From the NCBI GenBank assembly GCA_049889695.1, contig JBMHCX010000006.1, positions 124,001 to 188,000 on the forward strand: 64,000 bases of DNA, in the 5' to 3' direction. Source of the stretch: WTJH01 sp049889695. Lineage in GTDB: Bacteria > Bacteroidota > Bacteroidia > Flavobacteriales > Flavobacteriaceae. The position numbers and the translations under genes were made by a program. Shown piece by piece: positions 36,179 through 44,504 of this stretch (position 1 is the stretch's first letter; each line of letters opens with the position of its first letter). The notes beneath the pieces are model-generated. The model was not told where the DNA came from, made no database searches, and was given only the letters and a program-made list of their open reading frames with translations.

Positions 36179-37084
36179 ATGAAGACGACAAGCACGCAAA
36201 TCTCTATTTCCCAAACCCGGTCCTTTTTGTCGGATTTTTTGGAATTGACCAAATTCCGCCTCGCCATAAGTGTCATGTTCTCTTCACTTGCGGGTTACGT
36301 GCTTGCAGCTGAAATCTATGATTTAACGACATTGCTACTGCTTTGGGTTGGGGGCTATGGCATGGTCGGAGCTTCCAATGCTTTTAATCAGATATTAGAG
36401 GCAGAGTTCGATGCTCAGATGAAGCGTACCCAAAATCGGCCGATCCCTACTGGACGTATGTCTAAAGCAACTGCATTGCTTATAGGAACAGCGCTTACCA
36501 TTATGGGTTCATTGGTTCTGTATTACATCAACGCAAGAACCGCCTTTTTTGGACTGTTATCGTTGTTGATGTACGTGGCTATCTATACACCATTAAAGCG
36601 CAAGACTTCTTTTTCAGTTTTTGTTGGCGCTTTTCCAGGAGCCATACCTTTTATGTTGGGATGGGTGGCCGCCACAGGCCGTTTTGGAATTGAGCCTGGA
36701 GTATTGTTTATGGTCCAATTCTTTTGGCAGTTTCCCCATTTTTGGGCCATTGGATGGATGTTAGAGGAAGACTACAATAGAGTAGGATTTAAGATGTTAC
36801 CCAGCGGTGGTGCCAATAGGCAAACAGGGTTTCTGATTGTACTCTACACCCTCTGGACCGTTGTGGTTTCTCTTTTACCTATGGCTCCCTACACCGGGCG
36901 TTTAAGCCTTTCGGTTGTCGGAGGAGCTTTGGTAGTCATTATTGGTCTGGGGATGCTCTTTTACGCTGTTCAACTGATGCGTGAGCAAAATAAAGCAGCC
37001 GCAAGAAAGCTGATGTACGCCAGTATTTTTTATATCACCGCCCTTCAATTGATTTATGTATTTGATAAACTTTTAATCGGATGA
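36179..37084 (+). CDS. ctaB: Protohaem IX farnesyltransferase (haem O synthase)
   Basis: Integral membrane prenyltransferase that attaches a farnesyl group to haem B, giving haem O for the terminal oxidase. The 301-aa length and multiple membrane helices fit. The UbiA-type substrate motif appears as NAFNQILEAEFDAQMKRTQNRPIPTGRM (N and acidic residues then RTxxRP), and the second motif region is at YTPLKRKTSFSVFVGAFPGAIPFMLGW. The first gene of an oxidase-assembly operon; its TGA overlaps the ATG of the next gene by 4 bp. Confidence 0.96.
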   Translation: MKTTSTQISISQTRSFLSDFLELTKFRLAISVMFSSLAGYVLAAEIYDLTTLLLLWVGGYGMVGASNAFNQILEAEFDAQMKRTQNRPIPTGRMSKATALLIGTALTIMGSLVLYYINARTAFFGLLSLLMYVAIYTPLKRKTSFSVFVGAFPGAIPFMLGWVAATGRFGIEPGVLFMVQFFWQFPHFWAIGWMLEEDYNRVGFKMLPSGGANRQTGFLIVLYTLWTVVVSLLPMAPYTGRLSLSVVGGALVVIIGLGMLFYAVQLMREQNKAAARKLMYASIFYITALQLIYVFDKLLIG

Positions 37085-37650
37085 GTAGTACCAAACAACC
37101 CCAACAAAAAGCCAAAAAAATGATGCTCTGGGTGGGTATGATTAGCATGACCATGACCTTTGCAGGTCTTACCAGTGCCTATGTAGTGAGCAGTAGCCGT
37201 ACCGATTGGCTAACGGATTTTCAAATGCCTACTATTTTCAGCGTGTCTACTGTGATTATCCTTCTCAGCAGCCTATTGTTTCACATGGCTCAAAAAAACT
37301 TGATGAGTGGACAGAAGTCTGCAGCCAAAGGACTGATCGTTGGTACCCTAGTGCTGGCCATCGGTTTTATTTTCACACAGTTTCAGGGATTTCAAGAAAT
37401 CATCAATTCAGGATATTATTTCACAGGTCCACAAAGTTCTATAACAACTTCTTATTTGTATGTATTGGTCCTTTTACACCTGCTTCATTTAAGTGCTGGA
37501 ATAGTCGTTTTGGGTGTTACTTTTTATCGGGTGCAGACCAATCGATACAGTTCCGAGAATCATTTAGGGATGGAATTAGCGGTTCTTTTTTGGCATTTTC
37601 TTGATTTTCTATGGGTATATTTATACGCCTTTGTCATGCTTTACGGCTAA
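37081..37650 (+). CDS. Cytochrome c oxidase subunit III-type protein (short form)
   Basis: Five-helix haem-copper oxidase subunit III-family protein of 189 aa. Seen: FAGLTSAYVVSSS in helix 1, the LLHLLHLSAGIVVLG histidine-containing segment, and the C-terminal LAVLFWHFLDFLWVYLYAFVMLYG, which is the usual WHFxDxxWxxLF ending of the family. It starts inside ctaB's stop codon and precedes a second, longer subunit III gene. One of the two may be the structural subunit and the other an assembly partner; the sequence does not say which. Confidence 0.9.
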   Translation: MSSTKQPQQKAKKMMLWVGMISMTMTFAGLTSAYVVSSSRTDWLTDFQMPTIFSVSTVIILLSSLLFHMAQKNLMSGQKSAAKGLIVGTLVLAIGFIFTQFQGFQEIINSGYYFTGPQSSITTSYLYVLVLLHLLHLSAGIVVLGVTFYRVQTNRYSSENHLGMELAVLFWHFLDFLWVYLYAFVMLYG

Positions 37651-37692
37651 AAAGTAATACATTTGAACTGGAAAAAATTTGACTAAATATTT

Positions 37693-38673
37693 ATGGAAGT
37701 AACAGCAGCAAATTCTGCGGAATCTACCTCAGTTTGGGGAGGCGGCAACCAACCGCTTAATGCAAGTTATGGAAAGCTAATGATGTGGTTTTTTATCGTG
37801 TCAGATGCTTTGACCTTCTCCGGATTTTTGGTAGCCTATGGCTTTTCTCGATTTAAAAACATCAATACATGGCCAATTGCCGATGAAGTGTTTACGCATT
37901 TCCCATTCTTGCACGGAGTCGACGCTCCCATGTACTACGTGGCCTTGATGACCTTTATCCTTATCTTTTCGTCCGTGACGATGGTACTAGCTGTAGATGC
38001 TGGCCACCACATGAATAAGGCAAAAGTGACCTTTTACATGCTCTTGACGATTATCGGGGGAGCTATTTTCGTTGGCTCTCAAGCTTGGGAATGGAAAAAT
38101 TTCATCAAAGGAGAATACGGAGCTCTCGAAACTAAGGGGGGGCAAATTCTTCAATTTGTAAATGTAGATACAGGAAAAAGAGTTTCGCTAGCAGAAGTTG
38201 CCAGTCCTCAACAACAAACGCGTGAAACGCATCAGGCGTACAATGGGGTTTGGTATGAACAAGAAAGAACTTTGCCCACTTACACTGTCGCTGAAGTTCA
38301 AGCTGGCTTCGCCGCACAGAACAATCTGACTGTCCGAACGCAAGAATTAACGGCAGACGGACAAAAGACCGTCCTCTCTCGAGCGAATGCGTTGGATAAA
38401 ATTCAAAATGCAACAAGTGTTGTGGAAGGAGCTAACCTGATTCACAACGAATACGGAAATCGTCTTTTTGCTGATTTCTTTTTCTTTATTACCGGCTTCC
38501 ACGGCTTCCACGTTTTTTCAGGAGTAGTGATCAACATCATTATTTTCTTTAATGTAATCGTTGGTACCTATGAGCGTCGTGGTCATTACGAAATGGTTGA
38601 AAAGGTCGGGCTTTACTGGCACTTTGTAGACCTCGTATGGGTCTTTGTATTCACCTTCTTTTATCTGGTATAA
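37693..38673 (+). CDS. ctaE: Cytochrome c oxidase subunit III (long form with loop insertion)
   Basis: 326-aa subunit III of the terminal oxidase. N-terminal helices include MMWFFIVSDALTFSGFLVAYGF; the C-terminal part has FFFFITGFHGFHVFSGVVINI and the ending VGLYWHFVDLVWVFVFTFFYL. Between them, about residues 137-250 form a long polar insertion (from GEYGALETKGG to NLIHNEYGN) that has no hydrophobic segment and should sit outside the membrane; similar insertions occur in Bacteroidota. It precedes the subunit IV gene by 2 bp. Confidence 0.93.
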   Translation: MEVTAANSAESTSVWGGGNQPLNASYGKLMMWFFIVSDALTFSGFLVAYGFSRFKNINTWPIADEVFTHFPFLHGVDAPMYYVALMTFILIFSSVTMVLAVDAGHHMNKAKVTFYMLLTIIGGAIFVGSQAWEWKNFIKGEYGALETKGGQILQFVNVDTGKRVSLAEVASPQQQTRETHQAYNGVWYEQERTLPTYTVAEVQAGFAAQNNLTVRTQELTADGQKTVLSRANALDKIQNATSVVEGANLIHNEYGNRLFADFFFFITGFHGFHVFSGVVINIIIFFNVIVGTYERRGHYEMVEKVGLYWHFVDLVWVFVFTFFYLV

Positions 38674-38675
38674 TT

Positions 38676-39059
38676 ATGGCAGCTGAAACACACAAACTAG
38701 CAATCTTTAGAGGACTTTTAAAATTTAAATCTAACCAGCAAAAAATCTGGGGTGTTCTTATTTTCCTTTCCATCGTTACGACAATTGAAGTCGTCTTGGG
38801 AATAGTGAAACCAGCTTCTTTGATGATGATGGTCTTGGGAATGAAAATCCTCAACTGGATATTCATCATCCTCACCTTGGTAAAAGCCTACTACATTGCC
38901 TGGGATTTTATGCACATCAGAGACGAAAAAAGTAGCTTACAAAGCTCTATCGTTCTGCCTTTGCTCATCCTGATCCCTTATCTTGCTTTTATTCTTTTGG
39001 TAGAAGCGGATTATATTTTCGAGGTGATGCGTGAAGGATTTATCAGTTGGAATTTCTAA
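38676..39059 (+). CDS. Cytochrome c oxidase subunit IV family protein
   Basis: Small membrane subunit of 127 aa with three hydrophobic helices; family members stabilise the bacterial oxidase. The typical helix IWGVLIFLSIVTTIEVVLGI and the NWIFIILTLVKAYYIAWDFMHIRDE segment identify it. The ATG at 38676 is preferred to an upstream TTG-type start inside the preceding gene because it immediately follows that stop codon and starts the conserved MAAETHK sequence. Confidence 0.88.
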   Translation: MAAETHKLAIFRGLLKFKSNQQKIWGVLIFLSIVTTIEVVLGIVKPASLMMMVLGMKILNWIFIILTLVKAYYIAWDFMHIRDEKSSLQSSIVLPLLILIPYLAFILLVEADYIFEVMREGFISWNF

Positions 39060-39088
39060 GAAATTTCACTTCAATTAATGGAGCTGTT

Positions 39089-39751
39089 ATGAATGGAAAG
39101 GCAAAAAAAATAATCGTTTTAGGGACGCTGTTTTTTTTGCCTTTGTTTGTATACATGTTCTTTGCTTCTGGGAAAAACAATTTTGCTCGCTTACCTGTTC
39201 TAACTACAAATGTTCCTGAATTACAAGCTTTCCGTTCTAGCACTGGAGAGCTTCCACTACTTGAAGATAAGATTACAATTCTCGGTTTTTGGGGCAAAGA
39301 TCTAGCGCTAAAAAAGGCTGAAGCTTTAAACTTAAACGAAAAAATTTACAAGCGTTTTTATCAGTTTCAAGACTTTCAGTTTGTCTTTTTAGCACAAGAG
39401 GGAGAACAAGCAGCAGTCGATAGCCTTCGCTATCAACTTCAAACTGGAGCTGGAACGGATTTGGCCAAATGGCACGTTCTTTACGGAGATTCCCTTCAGT
39501 TAGCACAACAATTTCGTGGGCTAGCTACACCATATACCCTTAGTACAAAGGGTAGCAGTCCGTATGTTTTTATTATCGATAAAAACAGAGCCCTTCGCGG
39601 CAGAACAGACGACAAAGATGTGGATACCCTTTGGGGTGTCAATGCACAGTCTGTTGCTCAAATCCACAAAAAAATGGTAGACGATGTCAAAGTGATTTTA
39701 GCAGAATATCGTCTGGCATTAAAAAAATACAATGTAGAGAGACCCAAATAG
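39089..39751 (+). CDS. Cysteine-free SCO/thioredoxin-like membrane protein of the oxidase operon
   Basis: 220-aa protein with one N-terminal membrane helix (KIIVLGTLFFLPLFVYMFF) and a periplasmic domain; not a named family I know. By eye it parallels the adjacent SCO protein: KWHVLYGDSLQLAQQFRGL against its NWHFLNGPLETVHDLANQGF, and YVFIIDKNRALRGRTDD against YFALIDKKGYFRSRMDE. Where SCO has the copper-binding CxxxC this protein has FWGKDLALKK, and it has no cysteine at all. It is probably a thioredoxin-fold relative that lost redox and copper chemistry. The ATG at 39089 is preferred to the TTG at 39047, which overlaps the previous gene. The position between subunit IV and SCO suggests a structural role in oxidase assembly. 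Confidence 0.7.
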   Translation: MNGKAKKIIVLGTLFFLPLFVYMFFASGKNNFARLPVLTTNVPELQAFRSSTGELPLLEDKITILGFWGKDLALKKAEALNLNEKIYKRFYQFQDFQFVFLAQEGEQAAVDSLRYQLQTGAGTDLAKWHVLYGDSLQLAQQFRGLATPYTLSTKGSSPYVFIIDKNRALRGRTDDKDVDTLWGVNAQSVAQIHKKMVDDVKVILAEYRLALKKYNVERPK

Positions 39752-39754
39752 CAT

Positions 39755-40456
39755 ATGAAGCGGTTTTCTTTTAAATATGTCGGTTTAGTCTTAGTGGTTC
39801 TTTTGTTTGGAATGTTGTTTATTCCAAAGATTTGGAGCCGTATCGAGCGAAAGCAAGTAGTGGACAGCAGTCGTTCGGTCGAGGCTCAGCCCTTGGCCTA
39901 CCTCAATGTAAGTGGACAAGCAAAAAAGGTGCCCGAATTTTTAATGCTTAACCAAGATTCCTTGTGGATTGGCGATTCGGACTACCTAGGAAAAGTGTGG
40001 GTAGTAGAGTTTTTCTTTACGCGTTGTCCAAGCATTTGTCCGATTATGAATAAGAATATGAAAGTAATTGATAATCGCTTTCACGATTCCCCCAACTTTG
40101 GAATCGCCTCCTTCACGATCGACCCCGCCTACGATCAGCCTAAAATCCTAAAAGCCTACGCCGAGACTTATGAAACCCAAAGCCCCAATTGGCACTTTTT
40201 AAACGGCCCACTTGAGACCGTTCACGATTTAGCCAACCAAGGATTCAATATTTTTGCTGGTATCAATCCGGAGGTAGCAGGAGGGTTCGAGCATCAGGGA
40301 TATTTTGCACTGATCGATAAGAAAGGTTATTTTAGATCTCGAATGGATGAATACGGGAACCCAATTGTTTACTATTCTGGATTAGACAACGACGCTGGAG
40401 AGGCTCCAGAAGTCGATGCCCTGATGCAGGACATAGAATTATTGCTAAAAGAATAA
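39755..40456 (+). CDS. SCO family copper chaperone for cytochrome c oxidase
   Basis: Membrane-anchored periplasmic protein (233 aa) that delivers copper to the CuA site of oxidase subunit II. It has an N-terminal membrane helix (YVGLVLVVLLFGMLFI), the thioredoxin fold with FFFTRCPSICPIM, giving the C91-x3-C95 copper ligands, and the third ligand histidine at H180 in FEHQGYFALID. It starts 3 bp after the cysteine-free relative and is followed by the DUF420 gene. The function is supported by all metal ligands being present. Confidence 0.93.
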   Translation: MKRFSFKYVGLVLVVLLFGMLFIPKIWSRIERKQVVDSSRSVEAQPLAYLNVSGQAKKVPEFLMLNQDSLWIGDSDYLGKVWVVEFFFTRCPSICPIMNKNMKVIDNRFHDSPNFGIASFTIDPAYDQPKILKAYAETYETQSPNWHFLNGPLETVHDLANQGFNIFAGINPEVAGGFEHQGYFALIDKKGYFRSRMDEYGNPIVYYSGLDNDAGEAPEVDALMQDIELLLKE

Positions 40457-40466
40457 ACAAATTGTT

Positions 40467-40991
40467 ATGAAAAAATCTATAGTCGAGAAATATAGAATTC
40501 CCATTATTTCGGTTTCTGTGGTCATCCCAATTGTGGTCGCACTATTGTTTACAATCCGTATCCCAAACGTTGAGCCTTTATCTTTTTTACCTCCTGTATA
40601 TGCTTGTATCAATGCTGCCACAGCTGTTGTATTGGTCTTCGCCCTATACGCTATCAAAAACAACAATATTCTACTTCACGAGCAACTAATGAAAACGGCT
40701 ATTGCCCTTTCGTTAATGTTTTTGTTGATGTATGTGGCCTATCATATGACCTCTGATCCGACCCCCTATGGTGGGAAAGGATGGAAAAGGCCCTTCTATT
40801 ACTTTATCTTAATTAGTCATGTCTTGTTATCCATCGGTATTATTCCCATGGTTTTAATTACCTATGTGAGAGCAATTGCAAAATTGTTTGATGATCACAA
40901 ACAAATTGCTCGGTATACCTTCCCGATATGGTTGTACATTGCCGTTTCAGGTGTGGTCGTTTATGTGATGATTTCTCCCTATTATGCCTAA
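40467..40991 (+). CDS. DUF420 family membrane protein
   Basis: 174-aa integral membrane protein with four to five helices, of the DUF420 family that travels with cytochrome oxidase assembly genes (CtaM-like in Firmicutes). The features seen are VYACINAATAVVLVFALYAIKNNNILLHEQLMKTAI, MYVAYHMTSDPTPYGG and YFILISHVLLSIGIIPMVLIT, with conserved histidines in helices that could meet haem or copper. Its 3' end overlaps the next gene by 8 bp. A role in haem A or oxidase maturation is inferred from context. Confidence 0.88.
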   Translation: MKKSIVEKYRIPIISVSVVIPIVVALLFTIRIPNVEPLSFLPPVYACINAATAVVLVFALYAIKNNNILLHEQLMKTAIALSLMFLLMYVAYHMTSDPTPYGGKGWKRPFYYFILISHVLLSIGIIPMVLITYVRAIAKLFDDHKQIARYTFPIWLYIAVSGVVVYVMISPYYA

Positions 40992-41205
40992 ACAACATCT
41001 GAGTTTTCTATTTCTAATCTGTTGTTTATTTTTTTCCTTTCCGCTTGAAGCCCAATGCTCCATGTGTCGGGCAGTTTTAGAATCTGAGGAAGGACAGGCA
41101 ACTGCGCGTGGTATTAACAATGGGATTTTATATTTAATGGCTGTTCCATATATCCTTGTAGCGTTTGTGGGCTGGAAAATATTTAAGATTTACCAGAAAA
41201 AATGA
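40984..41205 (+). CDS. Small exported CxxC membrane protein of the oxidase operon
   Basis: 73-aa protein, no named family. It has a signal peptide (LSFLFLICCLFFSFPLEAQ), then a short periplasmic stretch CSMCRAVLESEEG with a CxxC pair, then one transmembrane helix (ILYLMAVPYILVAFVGWKIF) and a basic tail. It overlaps DUF420 by 8 bp, so it is a genuine coding gene and not a random frame. The CxxC directly after the cleavage site could bind copper or haem or act as a thiol relay in oxidase assembly; this is inference. Confidence 0.75.
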   Translation: MPKQHLSFLFLICCLFFSFPLEAQCSMCRAVLESEEGQATARGINNGILYLMAVPYILVAFVGWKIFKIYQKK

Positions 41206-41287
41206 TAATTTTGTAACAAAATAAAGATATCCACGTCTATTATTATAGAAGTTGCAACAATACTATTTTTTTGTCTAACCTATAGCT

Positions 41288-41989
41288 ATGATCAAAATTA
41301 AAGAGCTCCACAAGTCTTACAAAATGGGCAAATCTGCTTTGCACGTATTAAAAGGAATAGATTTTGAGGTAGCTCCCGGAGAACTAGTGGCCATCATGGG
41401 GTCTTCTGGTTCCGGAAAATCTACCCTGCTAAACATCCTTGGGATGTTAGATGTCGCAGATACGGGCCTTTATGAATTGGATGGCTTTCCTATTGAAAAC
41501 TTAGACGAAAAAAAAGCGGCCCAATACCGCAATAAATTTTTGGGCTTCGTCTTTCAATCCTTTAATCTAATCAACTATAAATCTGCTGTTGAAAATGTAG
41601 CCCTTCCCTTGTATTATCAGGGGGTTAAACGAAAAGAACGCATAGAAATCGCCATGGATTATCTCTCTCGAGTTGGTTTAGCCGATTGGGCAACACACTT
41701 GCCAAGTGAACTTTCGGGGGGGCAAAAACAAAGGGTAGCGATTGCTCGTGCAATGGCCTCGAATCCGAAGGTTCTTTTAGCGGACGAACCTACAGGTGCT
41801 CTCGATACAAAGACTTCTTACGAGGTAATGGACCTCATTCAGAAAATCAATGAGGAAGGTAGAACAATTTTGGTGGTGACACACGAACCCGATATAGCGC
41901 ATATGTGCAAGCGAATTGTTCACCTTAAGGATGGAACCATTGAAAAAGATACTCTGGTAAAACAAGTAAAGGCCTTACCTCATGTTTAA
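41288..41989 (+). CDS. ABC transporter ATP-binding protein, MacB/LolD type
   Basis: 233-aa ATPase of the family that drives FtsX-like permeases. Walker A GSSGSGKST, the Q-loop at FVFQSFNLI, the signature LSGGQKQRVAIARAM and Walker B VLLADEPTG are all intact, followed by the switch histidine in VVTHEPD. It is the first gene of an export operon with two permeases, an adaptor and a TolC-like channel, and overlaps the first permease by 8 bp. A TAATTTTG box at 41206-41213 may be part of a promoter, with a 75-bp leader. Confidence 0.94.
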   Translation: MIKIKELHKSYKMGKSALHVLKGIDFEVAPGELVAIMGSSGSGKSTLLNILGMLDVADTGLYELDGFPIENLDEKKAAQYRNKFLGFVFQSFNLINYKSAVENVALPLYYQGVKRKERIEIAMDYLSRVGLADWATHLPSELSGGQKQRVAIARAMASNPKVLLADEPTGALDTKTSYEVMDLIQKINEEGRTILVVTHEPDIAHMCKRIVHLKDGTIEKDTLVKQVKALPHV

Positions 41990-43211
41990 TAGCGATCGGT
42001 GGAGAGAAATTTTTCAAACCATCCGTAAAAATCCATTGCGTACAACTTTATCAGGATTTACGGTGGCTCTGGGGATATTTATCTTCATTATTTTATTTGG
42101 GTTAGGCAATGGACTAAAGAACACTTTTCAGGAGTTTTTCTTAGACGATGCCACCAATGCCATATTTCTATTTGCCGGGAAAACCACCAAACCCTATCGT
42201 GGTTTTAAAGCCAATAGAAGAATCGAGTTTAAAAACGACGACTTATCAGACATTAAACGTGACTTTTCTTTCTATTTAGAGAGTATTACTCCACGGATTA
42301 CCCGAGGGGCCGTCGTTAAATATAAAACGGAATCTAACAGCTACACGACCAGAGCAGTTGCGCCAGCGCATCAAGCCATCGAGAAGAGTATTATGATGGA
42401 AGGGCGCTACATCAATAATATCGATGTAGACCAAGCCAAAAAAGTAGCGGTTATTGGTCGTTTGGTCGCCAAAGATTTATTTAAGGGAGAAAATCCGATC
42501 GGAAAAATCATAGACGTGAATTCAATCGCCTTTAAAGTCGTCGGTATTTTCCAAGACGAGGGCGGCGATAATGAAGAGCGATATGTATATATCCCCTACA
42601 CCACACGTCAACGTTTAGAAGGAGGAACAGATAAACTCGATCAAATTAATCTGACCTTCCGTCCAGAACTAGGGCATGCAGGAGGTTTAGCATTTGAAAA
42701 AAGCTTAAGGCGTTATTTTAAAGATAAAAAAGATATTTCACCCCAGGATACAGGAGGAATATACGTCCGGAATGTAAATGATCAGCTTAAGCAAAATCAG
42801 CAATTTGCCGCTGTTTTACAACTGATTGTGACTTTTGTAGGGCTTGGGACTCTAATTGCTGGAATAATAGGGATCTCAAACATTATGGTTTTTGTGGTGA
42901 AAGAACGAACCAAAGAATTAGGGATTCGAAAAGCTTTGGGCGCCTCTCCTTATTCAATTATCGCCATGATTCTTCAAGAATCTATTTTTATTACCATGCT
43001 GTCCGGATATTTTGGTCTGATTCTAGGGATAGTTACGTTGAATAATTTAGGCAACTCCTTGGAGGACTATTTTATCAAAAACCCATATGTGGACATGAAT
43101 ACTGCCCTTCTAGCCACTTTTATATTGATTTTATTCGGCGGCATTGCTGGATACCTCCCTGCTTTAAGAGCAGCCAGAATTAAACCCATAATTGCCTTAC
43201 GTGATGAATAG
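41982..43211 (+). CDS. ABC transporter permease, MacB/FtsX type (first)
   Basis: 409-aa inner-membrane permease with the MacB layout: an N-terminal helix (TLSGFTVALGIFIFIILFGLG), a large periplasmic domain (about residues 45-270) and three C-terminal helices starting LQLIVTFVGLGTLIAGIIGISNIMVFVV and ending ARIKPIIALRDE. The ERTKELGIRKALGA coupling motif between helices contacts the ATPase. It overlaps the ATPase gene by 8 bp and the second permease by 8 bp. Such transporters work by mechanotransmission rather than by passing substrate through the membrane. Confidence 0.92.
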   Translation: MFNSDRWREIFQTIRKNPLRTTLSGFTVALGIFIFIILFGLGNGLKNTFQEFFLDDATNAIFLFAGKTTKPYRGFKANRRIEFKNDDLSDIKRDFSFYLESITPRITRGAVVKYKTESNSYTTRAVAPAHQAIEKSIMMEGRYINNIDVDQAKKVAVIGRLVAKDLFKGENPIGKIIDVNSIAFKVVGIFQDEGGDNEERYVYIPYTTRQRLEGGTDKLDQINLTFRPELGHAGGLAFEKSLRRYFKDKKDISPQDTGGIYVRNVNDQLKQNQQFAAVLQLIVTFVGLGTLIAGIIGISNIMVFVVKERTKELGIRKALGASPYSIIAMILQESIFITMLSGYFGLILGIVTLNNLGNSLEDYFIKNPYVDMNTALLATFILILFGGIAGYLPALRAARIKPIIALRDE

Positions 43212-44478
43212 TCTTAGAGTCCTTTTTGATCGAGAAACCTGGCAAGAAATTTTTGGTTCCATTGCTAAAAACAAAACGCGTACCATCATTACTGTTATCG
43301 GTGTTCTTTGGGGAATTTTTATCTATGTGACCCTATCGGGTGCAGCCAAAGGATTGGATAATGGCTTTGAAAGGGAGTTTGAAAACGTCGCCATGAATTC
43401 TCTATTTGTTTGGGCACAGTCGACCAGTATTCCCTACGATGGATTTAAGATCGGTCGAAATGTTCAGTTGAAAATCCAAGACGTAGAGGCCCTAAAGAAG
43501 CAAGTCCCAGAAATTCAATATATCGCTCCCAGGAATGCTTTAGGGGTTTTTGGAGGATCTGCTCCTTTGGTTGTACGTGGAAATCGCTCGGGTAATTACA
43601 ATATCTATGGAGATTTCCCGGAATACACCAAGATTGCAACAAAGAAGATATACGACGGGGGTCGTTTCATCAATACTGCGGATATTCAACAAGAACGTAA
43701 AGTTTGTGTAATCGGAGAACGAACCCGCGATGAACTGTTCGAGAAAGAAGTAAACCCTATCGGGAATTACATCCGTATTAATAACATATACTTTCAAATT
43801 ATCGGGGTACACAAATATATCGAGGGAGGAGGATTTGAAAGCGACGGAGATATCTTTATTCCCTTCACCACCTATCGCAAGCTATACAATACCGGCGATC
43901 GTGTACAATGGTTTACGATAGCGGCCTATGACGACGCCGACGTAGTGGCAGTCGAAGAGCAAATAAAGCAGTCGCTTAAACGTATTCACCGCGTATCTCC
44001 CAAAGACGAACGCGCTTTTGGATCTTTCAACTTGGGAGAGATTTTTGGGAAAATATCAGGATTTGCTAAAGGGATGACTTTTCTGTCCCTAGTGGTCGGT
44101 ATTGCGACAATTATCGCGGGTGTAATTGGCATTGGAAACATCTTGTTGATTTCTGTTAAGGAGCGAACTAAAGAACTCGGTGTTCGGAGAGCCTTGGGAG
44201 CTACCCCTGGAGAAGTACGCACTCAAATTATTTTAGAGTCTGTGTTTTTGACAACAATCGCTGGAATTATTGGGATTGTTATCGGTGCTATTGTTTTGGC
44301 CGGAATTAATGCTGGAACAGCCGATATGCAAGATTTTCCATATACCAACCCTACCGTTCCCATTTCATTTATTCTGGGGGCATTATTTATCATGGTCTTT
44401 TTGGGCACTTTAATAGGACTTATTCCTGCTCAAAGAGCTGTTAGTATTAAACCTATAGACGCATTAAGAGAAGAATAA
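43204..44478 (+). CDS. ABC transporter permease, MacB/FtsX type (second)
   Basis: 424-aa paralogous permease with the same topology as its neighbour: helix 1 (TRTIITVIGVLWGIFIYVTL), a periplasmic domain, then VVGIATIIAGVIGIGNILLIS and the coupling segment KERTKELGVRRALGATPGEVRTQII, ending AVSIKPIDALREE. The ATG at 43204 is preferred to a TTG four codons earlier. The two permeases differ enough in the periplasmic domain to suggest a heterodimer instead of the usual homodimer. Confidence 0.92.
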   Translation: MNSLRVLFDRETWQEIFGSIAKNKTRTIITVIGVLWGIFIYVTLSGAAKGLDNGFEREFENVAMNSLFVWAQSTSIPYDGFKIGRNVQLKIQDVEALKKQVPEIQYIAPRNALGVFGGSAPLVVRGNRSGNYNIYGDFPEYTKIATKKIYDGGRFINTADIQQERKVCVIGERTRDELFEKEVNPIGNYIRINNIYFQIIGVHKYIEGGGFESDGDIFIPFTTYRKLYNTGDRVQWFTIAAYDDADVVAVEEQIKQSLKRIHRVSPKDERAFGSFNLGEIFGKISGFAKGMTFLSLVVGIATIIAGVIGIGNILLISVKERTKELGVRRALGATPGEVRTQIILESVFLTTIAGIIGIVIGAIVLAGINAGTADMQDFPYTNPTVPISFILGALFIMVFLGTLIGLIPAQRAVSIKPIDALREE

Positions 44479-44504
44479 AATTTAAACCAATTATCTAGAG
44501 CCAT

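Noticed and set aside
37206..37604. 132-aa frame in another frame of the subunit III gene
   Set aside because: It overlaps a gene with clear family motifs; the shifted frame has no hydrophobic or catalytic pattern.
41222..41287. Possible terminator or riboswitch before the ABC export operon
   Set aside because: Only a short imperfect TTTTGT/ACAAAA symmetry is seen; it is AT-rich and has no conserved RNA motif that I recognise.
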